A stretch of 64,000 bases of DNA from JBNKZU01 sp050301795 (GCA_050301795.1 JBNKZU010000015.1:267313-331312), one strand, 5' to 3'. Shown: positions 37,113-47,017, counted from the stretch's first letter. Notes: generated by a model from the letters alone, not told the origin. Numbers and translations: made by a program.

Positions 37113-38453
37113 ATGAAAACCTATTTAGACTGGTCTGCATATCAGGATTCCGGTATGGGCGATGCCTATGCTGATATCCCAAAAACCGGCGGCAACTTTG
37201 CCAAGGCGGTAGCTGTCTGCATTAAAAGCGGGTTATGTAAAACCAAGCCCAAAGGAGTGATGTGTCCCAGCTTTCGCGTCTCCGATAATGAGGAGTTATC
37301 GACTGGTGGACGCGTTCGTCTAATCAAGATGGCGCTCAATGGTGAGTTAGGTGACCTGCCCTTTGCAGATCAGGCATTGGCCTACACCATGGATATGTGT
37401 ATGGGTTGTAAAGGCTGCAAGCGCGAATGTGAAAACGCCGTAGATATGGCGATGATCAAAATCGAATACCTTGCACAACGCAATGCTATCAACGGGGTCT
37501 CATTTCGTAATCGCTTGTTTGGGAATCTTGCTCGAATCTATCATCGTTATCCACGACTAAAAGCTATTCCTGCCCTGCATAATCGCTATCCATTATTTGC
37601 CAAACTAAATGAACGATTAATCGGTATTAGTCGCAAACGCACATTGCCAGAGCCGGTGAAAACGTCGTTACACCTTCAACATCAATCCCTCAATACGGCT
37701 AACGAATATAATCAGGTTGTCCTACTTGTTGATACCTTTACCAGAAACTTCAATCCAGACAATGCTTATGCCGCACTACAGGTATTAGAGGAGGCTGGCT
37801 ATCAAGTACATATTGCACAACCTTCTGATAATACAGATGTACTCTGCTGTGGCCGAACTCAGTTAGCACATGGACTTATCGATGAGGCAAAACAACATGC
37901 GACACAGATGCTTCAAACGCTACTTCCCCATGTGATCGCAGGAAGACAAGTGATTGGTTTAGAACCGGCTTGTCTGTTAGCAATACGCAATGATTACAAG
38001 TTTATCGGTCTTGGTGAAGAGGCAGATCGCGTTGCTGAGAATGCAATCTTGTTTGAAGAGTTTATTGCCAAAGAGATCAAAGCCAAACGCTTTGACCTCC
38101 GTTTTAATCCTGTTCAGAAACGGGTTATGGTGCATGGTCACTGCCACCAAAAAGCTGTTGGTGCGATGAAGTCGATGCGTAGGGTGCTTAAGTTAATCCC
38201 TGATCTCGACTTTGAGCTGATCGAGGCCAGTTGTTGTGGCATGGCTGGAAGTTTTGGTATCGAACAAGAACATGCCGATATCTCAATGCAGATGGCAGAA
38301 GCGAGTCTCCTGCCAACGCTGCGTGACAATCCAGACGCCATGATTGTTGCTAATGGTTTCTCTTGCCAACATCAAATCCGTGATGGCAGTGAACACCACC
38401 CCATTCATATTGCTGTACTGCTCCGAGATGCAATGATCGATTCTGCACAATAG
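37113..38453 (+). CDS. Stand-alone 4Fe-4S dicluster oxidoreductase subunit (YdiJ C-terminal/GlpC-like)
   Basis: 446 residues. The N-terminal CIKSGLCKTKPKGVMCPSFRV...STGGR and CMGCKGCKRECENAVDMA supply cysteines for two Fe-S clusters. Two later CCG modules follow (LCCGRTQ; HGHCHQKAVGAM with SCCGMAGSFG). This matches the C-terminal half of large FAD-linked D-lactate/2-hydroxyglutarate dehydrogenases of the YdiJ type. No FAD-binding partner gene lies next to it, so the flavin subunit must be elsewhere or has been lost. It probably passes electrons from a hydroxyacid dehydrogenase to the quinone pool. Confidence 0.82.
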   Translation: MKTYLDWSAYQDSGMGDAYADIPKTGGNFAKAVAVCIKSGLCKTKPKGVMCPSFRVSDNEELSTGGRVRLIKMALNGELGDLPFADQALAYTMDMCMGCKGCKRECENAVDMAMIKIEYLAQRNAINGVSFRNRLFGNLARIYHRYPRLKAIPALHNRYPLFAKLNERLIGISRKRTLPEPVKTSLHLQHQSLNTANEYNQVVLLVDTFTRNFNPDNAYAALQVLEEAGYQVHIAQPSDNTDVLCCGRTQLAHGLIDEAKQHATQMLQTLLPHVIAGRQVIGLEPACLLAIRNDYKFIGLGEEADRVAENAILFEEFIAKEIKAKRFDLRFNPVQKRVMVHGHCHQKAVGAMKSMRRVLKLIPDLDFELIEASCCGMAGSFGIEQEHADISMQMAEASLLPTLRDNPDAMIVANGFSCQHQIRDGSEHHPIHIAVLLRDAMIDSAQ

Positions 38454-38477
38454 CTGAATCTGTTTAATGAAAATGCG

Positions 38478-38498
38478 ATAGAGTAATTCATACTCTAT
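38478..38498. terminator. Short hairpin between convergent genes
   Basis: ATAGAGTA (38478-38485) and TACTCTAT (38491-38498) with a 5-base loop. The right arm contains the stop codon of the NACHT gene. T-runs are weak, so termination function is uncertain. Confidence 0.4.
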
Positions 38499-41400
38499 TC
38501 ACAATCGTAATTGTTCGTTGCATTAAAGTTATTTGGTAACACGCAATCGATCACACATACGCTAATACGATGACGTTCATCTGGCGTCAGGATTTGCGTT
38601 AACCACTCTTCCAACTCAGCAGCACTACGAGGCTTTTTTCCATTTGCCGGATGTGGTTTGCATTTACCATCAAACCAGAAAACCAGATAGATACCATATC
38701 CATCTGTACCAGGATCACGGGTGTATTTTGCAATTAGCTGGTTGTGCATGGCAGTCCATAGATCTTTGTGTGTATCTTTCTTGATCTCTACAGGTATATT
38801 AAATCCATTCGACCCAGCGTATGAGACTCTGATGTCAGCTCGTTTATCATCTGCATAGTTGACTTCACGTTGAGCATCAATATTGTATTTTCCTAATCGC
38901 TGTTGAAGATCTGAGAGCAGCGCGTCTCTGCAATCATTTTCTGATTTAGGTTTAGGATTGATAATCTTCTGATGTTTTTCTTCATAGCTCCAGTACTGTC
39001 GATAATCATTGGTACTTCCATCACGAATCTGACAGGCGATATCACGTATTTTTTCAAGAGTTATTGCCGCCAGATCAGCAGCATTAGCAGGTTGAAGGTT
39101 ATCAACAGATTTTATTATTTGTTGAACACTCAAACGACTGAAAGATGCTTTGCGCCGGGCAATACGTTGGATATATTGTGCAGTTTTTAATCTATCATGC
39201 CAGTCTGACAGTTCAGGAAGCCCAAGCAAACGACTAATTTCCTGAGATACCCACTCATCAGGATTGTTACCCAGCTGATTAATATAAGAACTCATCATTT
39301 CTGCTACACGCACGGCATCTGTTACTAATCCACTCATACTAATGTCAGGGTAATCCGGACCAAACAACTCGATCATTTTTATCAAAGTACTATCGGGAAT
39401 TGTTACCCAATCAGAAAAACCGTTTCTTCCAAAACTTTCATATAAGAAATTAATAAGATGTGAACCACGTTTCTGATTGTTGCCAATAAACTCAAATAGC
39501 TTGCACTCATAAACTTCAGGCTTCAGAAGTAAACCACTTGTAAACCAGTAGACTTTTTGTGCTGCATCCATACTTTTTAGAGATGATTTTTTGTCTACCA
39601 ATCTGACTAGTTCTTCCTTATCAAGTTGACGGAATGCACCCTTTAAAAGACCATCCAATACATATGGAAGTTGTTTTACACCAGCACGAACAGGAAATCC
39701 TTGAAGTAATTCAGGCAATACATAACGTGCCACTTCAATGTAGTCATTGTTATGGGTTAACAAATGCAAACCAGTAATATGCTCCTTGCGAGTTTTTAAC
39801 ATTGGCAGTGCATAATCTAGAAACGCTTCAGCTACCAGTGACGTTCTTGTTTGTGCTAACACTTTGAACCATTCAGGTTCATTACCTGTACCATCAGTTA
39901 ATCGGAATGTGAGTAATCGCGATAGAGTCTCATCGGGAAGTGATAGTGCTTTATCTGGACTTGATAGATACAAAAGCTCCATACCCAGCAGACAAGCAGA
40001 ACGGATGTAGTGCATCCTGCCTTCCATTGCTAATTTCAGGATCTCCTTAACTGTTGGAAGATCATCTCGTTCTAAAGTGCTAACCAGACCAGCATAGGCA
40101 GCTTTGATTAGTTCATTATCATTGTCCAGGAAGTTTTGCATTCGTTCCTGTGAAGTTTCACCTTGTGATTCGAACAAGTGTCCATCATATGCCAGAGCAA
40201 GATCATGCATGATGTGAGGATGTGCAGTCCCCCTACGTATCTCATCAATATGTTCTCGATAGAAACTGAGTCTTGTAGCAATCCTTTTTTGTTGTTCAAT
40301 ATTCCTTTTAAGTTTTTTCTGACCATTTTCCTGCTCCCAGTCACCAATCGGACAGGAGACGAATGGCTCAAGAAACTGTTCAAATTTTGGATTAGCTTCT
40401 ATCCATGGAGTTAGTTTATCCAATTCAGTCAGTGGTAAATAACTTTGTTCCCCTTTTTTAGATACTTGGCGTAGATAAATAGATCTTGTGAAATAAACTC
40501 TGGCTATTTTAGTATTTTGTTCTGAAGCCGCCTTCTCCATATACCAAACATCCATGTTCTCTGGAGGCATAACCATAGAAACTCGCTGTAGCGCTGACCA
40601 CATACAGCGGGATGGTTCTTCATTATCAATACATTGTGTCGCTGTGTATTCTATTAATGACCTGTAACGCTCTGACCTTGATTCAAACCATGTAGCGATC
40701 CTTTTAGTTGGAGCCTCTTCCATCCTGAGAAAGTCATATTTATCCAGACATACTCCAAGCCATTGATAGAGTTGCTCATCAGAGATCTCGTCTCCAAAAA
40801 CCACAATAGCACGAGCAAGTAACCCACCTTCAAATCGATCAAATGCTCTGTCATCCACTTCATTATCAACAGGTTTAACTTTTACCAGTTTATCCAACAG
40901 CATCGGTAGCTGTTTATTTGTAGTTTGTTGATCCAGATAATGCTGCCAGAACATTATATAACTGCCAATTAAGCGTTCTGATTTTGGGGAATGTAGGTAT
41001 TCAAATATATTTGCTGGAGTGATTTCATTGGGGTAGAGCTCTTTAAGCAGCGCGCCCATCAATTCATCTTCACTATCCTCAACAATCCCATCGTTGATGT
41101 CTTTTGCCAGTTGTAGTTGCCTTGAATAGTCAGGAGCGGTGTTTTGAAAGAGTGCATCTAAACAGTTAATATGGATATATGGCAAATAGCCAGGGTCTCT
41201 GATAATTGCTTCCAGGGCATCATTTAATGACGGTATCTGTTCGCCGTAGGCGATAGCATCAAGGACACAGTTAAGTAATGACTGATCGGCATCAGAATAT
41301 GACTTTCTGTTTAATATCCTCAAAATGGATGATTCCATATCCACAGTAGCCAACGCACCAAAAGGCGAATCAGCCCAGTCGCCTGAACGGAACCAGGGAT

Positions 41401-42598
41401 AGCGTTTTGCCTCCTGTCCCAATGCTTCGAGAACTAGCTCCTTATCTGAAACAGGAAAATGACGTGCATCGCCATAAAGTACGATGGCTAATGGGTCGCG
41501 TCTGATCAGTTCTCTACGACTGCTTCTGCTATGAAACGCAAGCCAGGCAGCAAGACCTCGCAAATCGGGAACAATCCCGCCATCATAACCAGTTATTAGT
41601 GCCATTATGCGATTGACAGGCAATCCTGATTTCTCAATCTGAGATGCCAGATAACTAGCCCCCAGAAACTCTGCAACAGTACGATGAACAGGTGAACGTA
41701 ACTGATCGCCATCACTATGAAAAAGATTACTTTTTATGGCGATCAAGAGTTGAAGGTCTGGTTTATTGAGATCATTCCAGAAAACATATTGCTCACTACT
41801 CGATTCATGTTCGAGGGAGAATCCGGCAAGTCCCGCAAGCAACTGAATAGCGCAAAGATAACCTGCTGAATCCAGAATACTATCAGTTGGTGGCGTGTTT
41901 TCCCGTTTTGCGGCTCTGTGTTCGGAATTATTTTCTCTTACCAGTTGATTACAGGCAGATTGATATATCTCTGCACGGCTTTTTGGCCAGTTATTTCCAT
42001 CCACAGCTTCAATTAACAGATTAAGGGTCTGGGGGTTACGAAGTAATTCATCCAGTTGATACTCTCTGGCCTGTTTTATAAATGCCTCAGGATCAGTGAC
42101 GGACGTGGTATGTTCGAGAATCGCATTTATATCATCGTCATTTAACGGATCGAGGTGTAACGCAATGACATCACCATTGGGTGATACACGTCTCAGAGCT
42201 TCGCTGTCGCTGTTGCCAAGCCAATCCGCTGCACGGCATGAGAGTCTAAAACGGGGCTTTCCTAACCGAGCCAGATGTTTGCGAATATGATCAAGCGGTG
42301 TTCTACCATCGCCACCATCAGCGCGAATTTCATCCAGTCCATCAATAAACAGAGTTACTTCCGCTAGTCCTGTTTCAGGTTCAAAAACAGCAAACTCACG
42401 AGCGCTGATGTATTTGCCTCCAGCCTCTTCAGCTTCCCTTTCAAACGATCTTGTTTTGCCTGCGCCTGGATCCCCAAGTAGCACATAGGCCGGCAGATCA
42501 CGATATGACTCTAAAGCCTTGCTTTGCTGCATTTGCCCACTAACAGCTTCTCGCGTACAGCTGCGCTGAACAAGAAATGGTGTTGGGGGGTTACTCAA
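38495..42598 (-). CDS. NACHT-type STAND NTPase with C-terminal PD-(D/E)XK nuclease domain
   Basis: About 1367 residues. Numbering here counts from a TTG at 42604. P-loop GDPGAGKT at 44-51 and Walker B TLFIDGLDE at 84-92 form the NACHT ATPase at the extreme N-terminus. A helical arm comes next, then a long helix-rich region without recognised repeats (about 330-1180), the probable sensor. The C-terminus has a restriction-like fold: ADIRV (Asp1257), VEIKK (Glu1273, Lys1275) and NQLIAKYTRD, then GIYLVFWF. I prefer TTG 42598: it has GGAG 8 bases upstream and overlaps the stop of the upstream ATPase as TTGA. The pattern (NTPase switch, sensor, nuclease) is that of antiphage STAND proteins, but the effector is at the C-terminus, unlike classical Avs. 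Confidence 0.75.
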   Translation of the reverse strand: MSNPPTPFLVQRSCTREAVSGQMQQSKALESYRDLPAYVLLGDPGAGKTRSFEREAEEAGGKYISAREFAVFEPETGLAEVTLFIDGLDEIRADGGDGRTPLDHIRKHLARLGKPRFRLSCRAADWLGNSDSEALRRVSPNGDVIALHLDPLNDDDINAILEHTTSVTDPEAFIKQAREYQLDELLRNPQTLNLLIEAVDGNNWPKSRAEIYQSACNQLVRENNSEHRAAKRENTPPTDSILDSAGYLCAIQLLAGLAGFSLEHESSSEQYVFWNDLNKPDLQLLIAIKSNLFHSDGDQLRSPVHRTVAEFLGASYLASQIEKSGLPVNRIMALITGYDGGIVPDLRGLAAWLAFHSRSSRRELIRRDPLAIVLYGDARHFPVSDKELVLEALGQEAKRYPWFRSGDWADSPFGALATVDMESSILRILNRKSYSDADQSLLNCVLDAIAYGEQIPSLNDALEAIIRDPGYLPYIHINCLDALFQNTAPDYSRQLQLAKDINDGIVEDSEDELMGALLKELYPNEITPANIFEYLHSPKSERLIGSYIMFWQHYLDQQTTNKQLPMLLDKLVKVKPVDNEVDDRAFDRFEGGLLARAIVVFGDEISDEQLYQWLGVCLDKYDFLRMEEAPTKRIATWFESRSERYRSLIEYTATQCIDNEEPSRCMWSALQRVSMVMPPENMDVWYMEKAASEQNTKIARVYFTRSIYLRQVSKKGEQSYLPLTELDKLTPWIEANPKFEQFLEPFVSCPIGDWEQENGQKKLKRNIEQQKRIATRLSFYREHIDEIRRGTAHPHIMHDLALAYDGHLFESQGETSQERMQNFLDNDNELIKAAYAGLVSTLERDDLPTVKEILKLAMEGRMHYIRSACLLGMELLYLSSPDKALSLPDETLSRLLTFRLTDGTGNEPEWFKVLAQTRTSLVAEAFLDYALPMLKTRKEHITGLHLLTHNNDYIEVARYVLPELLQGFPVRAGVKQLPYVLDGLLKGAFRQLDKEELVRLVDKKSSLKSMDAAQKVYWFTSGLLLKPEVYECKLFEFIGNNQKRGSHLINFLYESFGRNGFSDWVTIPDSTLIKMIELFGPDYPDISMSGLVTDAVRVAEMMSSYINQLGNNPDEWVSQEISRLLGLPELSDWHDRLKTAQYIQRIARRKASFSRLSVQQIIKSVDNLQPANAADLAAITLEKIRDIACQIRDGSTNDYRQYWSYEEKHQKIINPKPKSENDCRDALLSDLQQRLGKYNIDAQREVNYADDKRADIRVSYAGSNGFNIPVEIKKDTHKDLWTAMHNQLIAKYTRDPGTDGYGIYLVFWFDGKCKPHPANGKKPRSAAELEEWLTQILTPDERHRISVCVIDCVLPNNFNATNNYDCE

Positions 42599-43854
42599 AG
42601 CCAATGCTCCGCAGGATATGAAAGGAACTCAACTAGAGAAACACCACCATTTCCAATTACATGTTTACGGCATTCACCAAACTTCTTTTCAAATATTTCA
42701 AGACCTTTCACATAACTTGGAACTACACCACTCTTTACTTCAACAGCACAAACTTCATTTCCACTAGCAATAACAAAATCAACTTCAGTTGAAGCCTCAC
42801 GCCAATAATAAAGACGGAGGTTAGATCGACATGAGTTATATAAATGCTGACCAATTGCACTTTCCACAACTCTTCCCCAATAAGATCGATCAGCCTTAGC
42901 TTCCGATTTAGTGTAATCGGAAGTGGCTGACATTAAGGCATTGTTTAAAACATTAAATTTTGGAGGCGATGCACGCTGACGGATTATTTTACTCTTGTAA
43001 TATTTTTGCAATCCCACCAGTAAACCTGCGCTACTAAGCAGATCGAGATAGCCTGCTAAAGTAGTTTCGTTGCCTGCGTTTTGAAGATGCCCCTTTACAT
43101 TGCTCAGAGCGACGATCTGACTCGAATAAGCTGAACCAATATAGAAAAGTTGCTTCAACAATGCTGGTTTATCAACTCGTGTCATTTCAAAAATATCTTT
43201 TTCGATACTCGGCTCAATAAGACTGGCGGTAACATAATTGCGCCATCGTGCTTCATCCCGGATCAATGAAGCCGATCCTGGGTATCCACCAAAATAGATA
43301 TAATCATCAAGATCAAAGCCAAAGGCATCACTCATCTCAGGGAAAGACCAATGACTTATACGGAAAAGCTCATATCGACCTGTTAGACTTTCACTCATCC
43401 CCTTCTGCATTAACAAAGGAGATGATCCAAGCAGGACAACATGTAAATTCAGGTTTTCTGCTCTGTCGGTATCCCATAAACCTTTTACAGCTTCCGACCA
43501 ATTAGCAATCTTTTGAATTTCATCAAGAACCAGAATGTGTCCTGAATCTGATTGTCGTGCAGCTAAACGAGCTTTTTGCCATTTCTCGACTAACCATTCT
43601 GTATCACGTTTATCTGAAAATTGATCATAGGTTGTACTAACAGCTTGAGAATAATCAGGAATACCTATCTCGTCTGGTTGGTCAACAGAAACAAAATGAT
43701 AGTGGTCAGGGTTGAATTCCGTTAAAGCTTGTCGTACAAGCGTGGTTTTACCTACCTGGCGTGGTCCGGCAACAAAAATGAGAAAGCGAGGCTGTTCCAG
43801 AAGTCTGGTTGTAAGAAGTGAAACTTCCTTACGCTGATATGTAGATATAACCAT
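42595..43854 (-). CDS. AAA_14 ATPase with DUF4143 domain
   Basis: 419-residue ATPase. Walker A is GPRQVGKTT (Gly35, Lys36, Thr37), Walker B is ILVLDEIQKI, and the arginine-rich TGRYELFRISHWSFPE stretch follows. The C-terminal DUF4143 part has YYWREASTEVDFVIASG and VCAVEVKSG. Asp359, Glu372 and Lys374 match a PD-(D/E)XK arrangement. The gene is the first of a two-gene minus-strand unit and its TGA overlaps the NACHT start. A perfect 16-base palindrome sits 12 bases upstream of its ATG. Members are widespread and of unknown function, so it may be a partner or only a neighbour. Confidence 0.8.
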   Translation of the reverse strand: MVISTYQRKEVSLLTTRLLEQPRFLIFVAGPRQVGKTTLVRQALTEFNPDHYHFVSVDQPDEIGIPDYSQAVSTTYDQFSDKRDTEWLVEKWQKARLAARQSDSGHILVLDEIQKIANWSEAVKGLWDTDRAENLNLHVVLLGSSPLLMQKGMSESLTGRYELFRISHWSFPEMSDAFGFDLDDYIYFGGYPGSASLIRDEARWRNYVTASLIEPSIEKDIFEMTRVDKPALLKQLFYIGSAYSSQIVALSNVKGHLQNAGNETTLAGYLDLLSSAGLLVGLQKYYKSKIIRQRASPPKFNVLNNALMSATSDYTKSEAKADRSYWGRVVESAIGQHLYNSCRSNLRLYYWREASTEVDFVIASGNEVCAVEVKSGVVPSYVKGLEIFEKKFGECRKHVIGNGGVSLVEFLSYPAEHWL

Positions 43855-43865
43855 AATTACTATCC

Positions 43866-43881
43866 TGAGTAAATTTACTCA
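43866..43881. promoter_or_regulatory. Perfect palindrome upstream of the ATPase/NACHT operon
   Basis: TGAGTAAATTTACTCA, fully self-complementary over 16 bases, 12-27 bases ahead of the ATPase start codon and next to an AT-rich stretch that could hold the -10 element. Probably an operator for a dimeric regulator not encoded here, or for the ATPase itself. Confidence 0.5.
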
Positions 43882-44020
43882 ATAAGTTTATACTTTATGA
43901 TTTCAATTGCAAGTCGCTGACAAAAAGTTGTTTAAATATAAACTGTTATGATTTATTTGCAGGTACAATAACATCTCACATTTAGTACGATTATTGATAA
44001 CTGAGACTCTTTTTTTCATC

Positions 44021-44713
44021 ATGAATATCTACACCTCCTATAACCCGCCACCCGATGATGGTCTTGACGTTATCTATCAGGATGCTGATCTTCTTATTGT
44101 CAATAAACCCGCGGGGCTGCTCTCAGTTCCGGGAAAGGGGGTTGATAAACAGGACTGTCTTATTAGCCGTGTACAAAAACACTTTGCCGATGCGCTGATT
44201 GTTCATCGTCTTGATATGTCGACCTCAGGTTTAATTCTATTGGCGAGAGGTGCTGAATCGCATCGCAAGTTGAGCATTCTGTTTCAGGAGAGGCGGGTTT
44301 CTAAAAGGTATGTTGCGATTGTTGATGGAAGAATTGAGCCTGAATCAGGGATGATCGATTTACCTCTTATCACAGACTGGCCGAACCGCCCCTTACAGAA
44401 GGTTGATTATGATATCGGCAAGCCTTCACAAACACACTATCGGCTCACAGATTATGATGCTGCTACAGATTCAAGCCGAATTGATATCACACCCATCACC
44501 GGGCGCTCTCACCAGTTAAGGGTTCATACGATGTCTATTGGGCATCCTATTTTGGGTGATGAACTCTATGCCTCCGATAATGCCTTTCACAAAGCAGAGC
44601 GATTACTACTCCATGCAGCGCAGCTATCATTTATCCACCCTGGCACTGACAAAATAGTTGATTTTCGATGTGAGCCAGATTTCGATTTTGCATCTGTATC
44701 TTGTAACAACTGA
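44021..44713 (+). CDS. rluA: Pseudouridine synthase RluA
   Basis: Converts uridine to pseudouridine in 23S rRNA (U746) and tRNA (U32). 230 residues from ATG 44021; the frame is open back to 43994, but MNIYTSYNPP aligns with the usual N-terminus (YNPP). Catalytic VHRLDMSTSGL (Asp) and LLSVPGKG are present. Strong RluA marks are DLPLITDWPNRPLQKV, TGRSHQLRVH and GHPILGDELYA. It stands alone between the ATPase/NACHT pair and fusA2. Confidence 0.93.
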   Translation: MNIYTSYNPPPDDGLDVIYQDADLLIVNKPAGLLSVPGKGVDKQDCLISRVQKHFADALIVHRLDMSTSGLILLARGAESHRKLSILFQERRVSKRYVAIVDGRIEPESGMIDLPLITDWPNRPLQKVDYDIGKPSQTHYRLTDYDAATDSSRIDITPITGRSHQLRVHTMSIGHPILGDELYASDNAFHKAERLLLHAAQLSFIHPGTDKIVDFRCEPDFDFASVSCNN

Positions 44714-44824
44714 TCGCTTAACCAAAGCACACCTAACGCCTAAACCACCTACTTTGGTGATTTTGATAACTGGAAGCTTTCAGCGAGGCATTAATAACCC
44801 GATCATTACCGACAGCAATAAAAA

Positions 44825-44855
44825 ATGCCGCTGAGTCTCCTCAGCGGCATTTTTG
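44825..44855. terminator. Bidirectional terminator between rluA and fusA2
   Basis: ATGCCGCTGAG (44825-44835) and CTCAGCGGCAT (44840-44850) form a perfect 11-base GC-rich stem with a 4-base loop. A-rich flank before and T-run after suit both strands. It ends fusA2 (stop at 44879). Confidence 0.85.
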
Positions 44856-44878
44856 GATTAAAGCATTTCAGGAAAGAA

Positions 44879-46963
44879 TTACTTCTTCGCTTTACGCTCA
44901 TTAACCTCTTTGATAACAGCTTCTGCAACACTGTTTGGACATGGTGCGTAGTGTGAGAACTCCATTGAGAACTGACCACGACCTGATGTCATCGTACGCA
45001 GGTCACCGATATATCCGAACATCTCAGAAAGAGGCGCATCCGCTTTAACACGAACGCCAGTCGGTCCTGGTTCCTGTCCACTAATCATGGCACGACGGCG
45101 GTTAAGGTCACCGATAACATCACCGACATGATCTTCAGGTGTGAATACGTCAACCTTCATGATTGGCTCAAGCAACTGTGGACCTGCCTTTGGAATCGAC
45201 TGACGATATGCACCTTTTGCTGCAATCTCGTAGGCGATAGCCGAGGAGTCAACTGCGTGGAAGCCACCATCCATTAATGTTACTTTAACGTCTAACAGCG
45301 GGAAGCCAGCGAGCGTTCCCTCTTCCATACATGATTTAAAGCCCTTCTCTACCGCAGGCCAGAATTCACGTGGGACGTTACCACCGGTAACCTTCGACTC
45401 AAACTCGAAGCCGCTGTTCTTTTCGCCAGGCTCAACAATGTAGTCAATCTTCGCAAACTGACCTGAACCACCCGACTGTTTCTTGTGGGTGTAGCTATCT
45501 TCAATCATTTGCGTGATGGTTTCACGATAGGCAACCTGAGGCTTTCCAACTTCAACATCTACGCCATGAGTACGCTTAAGAATGTCGACTTTGATATCAA
45601 GGTGAAGCTCACCCATACCTTTAATAATGGTCTCACCCGACTCTTCGTCAGTCTCAACACGGAATGAAGGATCTTCTTGAACCATCTTCGATAGTGCCAG
45701 ACCCATCTTCTCAGAACCGCCCTTATCTTTAGGTGCAATCGCAATTGAGATTACCGGATCAGGGAATACCATCGGCTCCAGTGTTGCCGGGTTTTTAGGA
45801 TCACACAGGGTATGACCTGTTTGTGTGTTCTTCAGACCAATCAGCGCAATAATATCGCCAGCTTGTGCTGAATCCAGCTCTTTACGATCATCAGCGTGCA
45901 TCTCAACGATACGGCCGATACGCTCAGTCTTGCCAGTAAAGGTATTTAATACCGTATCACCCTTCTTGATACGACCTGAATAGATTCGGGTAAAGGTAAG
46001 TGCGCCGAAACGGTCATCCATAATTTTGAAAGCGAGTGCGCGTAGTGGACCATCAGGATCAACGATTGCGCTCTTACCGGTTTCGTTACCCTCTAAATCA
46101 ACCTCAGGCTGAGGATCAACCTCGACCGGATTTGGCAGGTAGTCAACAACTGCATCCAGAACCAACTGAATACCTTTGTTTTTAAAGGCAGAACCACAGT
46201 AGGTTGGGAAGAAGTCCAGAGCAATCGTTCCCTTGCGGATACAACGCTTTATATCTTCGATCGATGGCTCTTCACCTTCAAGATAGGCTTCCATCAGATC
46301 ATCATCTTGCTCAACTGCAGTTTCGATCAGCTGCTCACGGTACTCTTCAACCTTGTCAGCCATCTCAGCAGGAACATCTTCGATATGGTAATTGTGTGGA
46401 TCGCCAGAATCGTCCCAAATCCACGCTTTACGAGTCAGTAGATCAACAACACCTTTGAAATCATCTTCAATGCCGATTGGCAGAACCATAACCAGAGGAT
46501 TTGCACCGAGCACATTCTTGATCTGATCAACCACACGATAAAAATCTGCACCCATACGATCAAGCTTATTGACCAGAATAATTCGTGCAACTTCAGAGTC
46601 GTTTGCATAACGCCAGTTGGTCTCAGACTGAGGCTCTACACCGCCAGAACCACAGAATACGCCAACACCACCGTCAAGCACTTTAAGAGAACGATATACT
46701 TCAATAGTGAAGTCAACGTGTCCCGGTGTGTCGATAATGTTCATCTGGTGCTCGTTCCAGAAACAGGTGGTCGCAGCTGACTGGATAGTAATACCGCGCT
46801 CACGTTCCTGATCCATGAAGTCAGTCGTTGCTTCACCATCATGAACCTCACCAATCTTGTGAGTCTTACCCGACAGGTTAAGGATACGCTCGGTCGTTGT
46901 GGTTTTACCCGCATCTACGTGGGCGAAGATGCCGATATTTCGGTATTTAGCTAAATCAGTCAT
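44879..46963 (-). CDS. fusA2: Elongation factor G, second type (FusA2)
   Basis: Ribosomal translocation or recycling GTPase, 694 residues. G1 is AHVDAGKTT, G2 region is RERGITIQSAA, G3 is DTPGHVDFT, and G4 is NKLDR. The wording GGVGVFCGSGGVEPQSETNWRY and VGDVIGDLNRRRAMI matches the stand-alone EF-G2 of Vibrio and relatives rather than the str-operon FusA. It is monocistronic with its own terminator, away from rpsL-rpsG-tufA. The 383 bases upstream carry strongly structured sequence that may control it. An additional canonical FusA is expected elsewhere in the genome. Confidence 0.9.
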   Translation of the reverse strand: MTDLAKYRNIGIFAHVDAGKTTTTERILNLSGKTHKIGEVHDGEATTDFMDQERERGITIQSAATTCFWNEHQMNIIDTPGHVDFTIEVYRSLKVLDGGVGVFCGSGGVEPQSETNWRYANDSEVARIILVNKLDRMGADFYRVVDQIKNVLGANPLVMVLPIGIEDDFKGVVDLLTRKAWIWDDSGDPHNYHIEDVPAEMADKVEEYREQLIETAVEQDDDLMEAYLEGEEPSIEDIKRCIRKGTIALDFFPTYCGSAFKNKGIQLVLDAVVDYLPNPVEVDPQPEVDLEGNETGKSAIVDPDGPLRALAFKIMDDRFGALTFTRIYSGRIKKGDTVLNTFTGKTERIGRIVEMHADDRKELDSAQAGDIIALIGLKNTQTGHTLCDPKNPATLEPMVFPDPVISIAIAPKDKGGSEKMGLALSKMVQEDPSFRVETDEESGETIIKGMGELHLDIKVDILKRTHGVDVEVGKPQVAYRETITQMIEDSYTHKKQSGGSGQFAKIDYIVEPGEKNSGFEFESKVTGGNVPREFWPAVEKGFKSCMEEGTLAGFPLLDVKVTLMDGGFHAVDSSAIAYEIAAKGAYRQSIPKAGPQLLEPIMKVDVFTPEDHVGDVIGDLNRRRAMISGQEPGPTGVRVKADAPLSEMFGYIGDLRTMTSGRGQFSMEFSHYAPCPNSVAEAVIKEVNERKAKK

Positions 46964-47017
46964 GTTGATACTCTGGTTTAAAGTTAGTTGTCAGTTTGTT
47001 ACTGCTATAAATATTCA

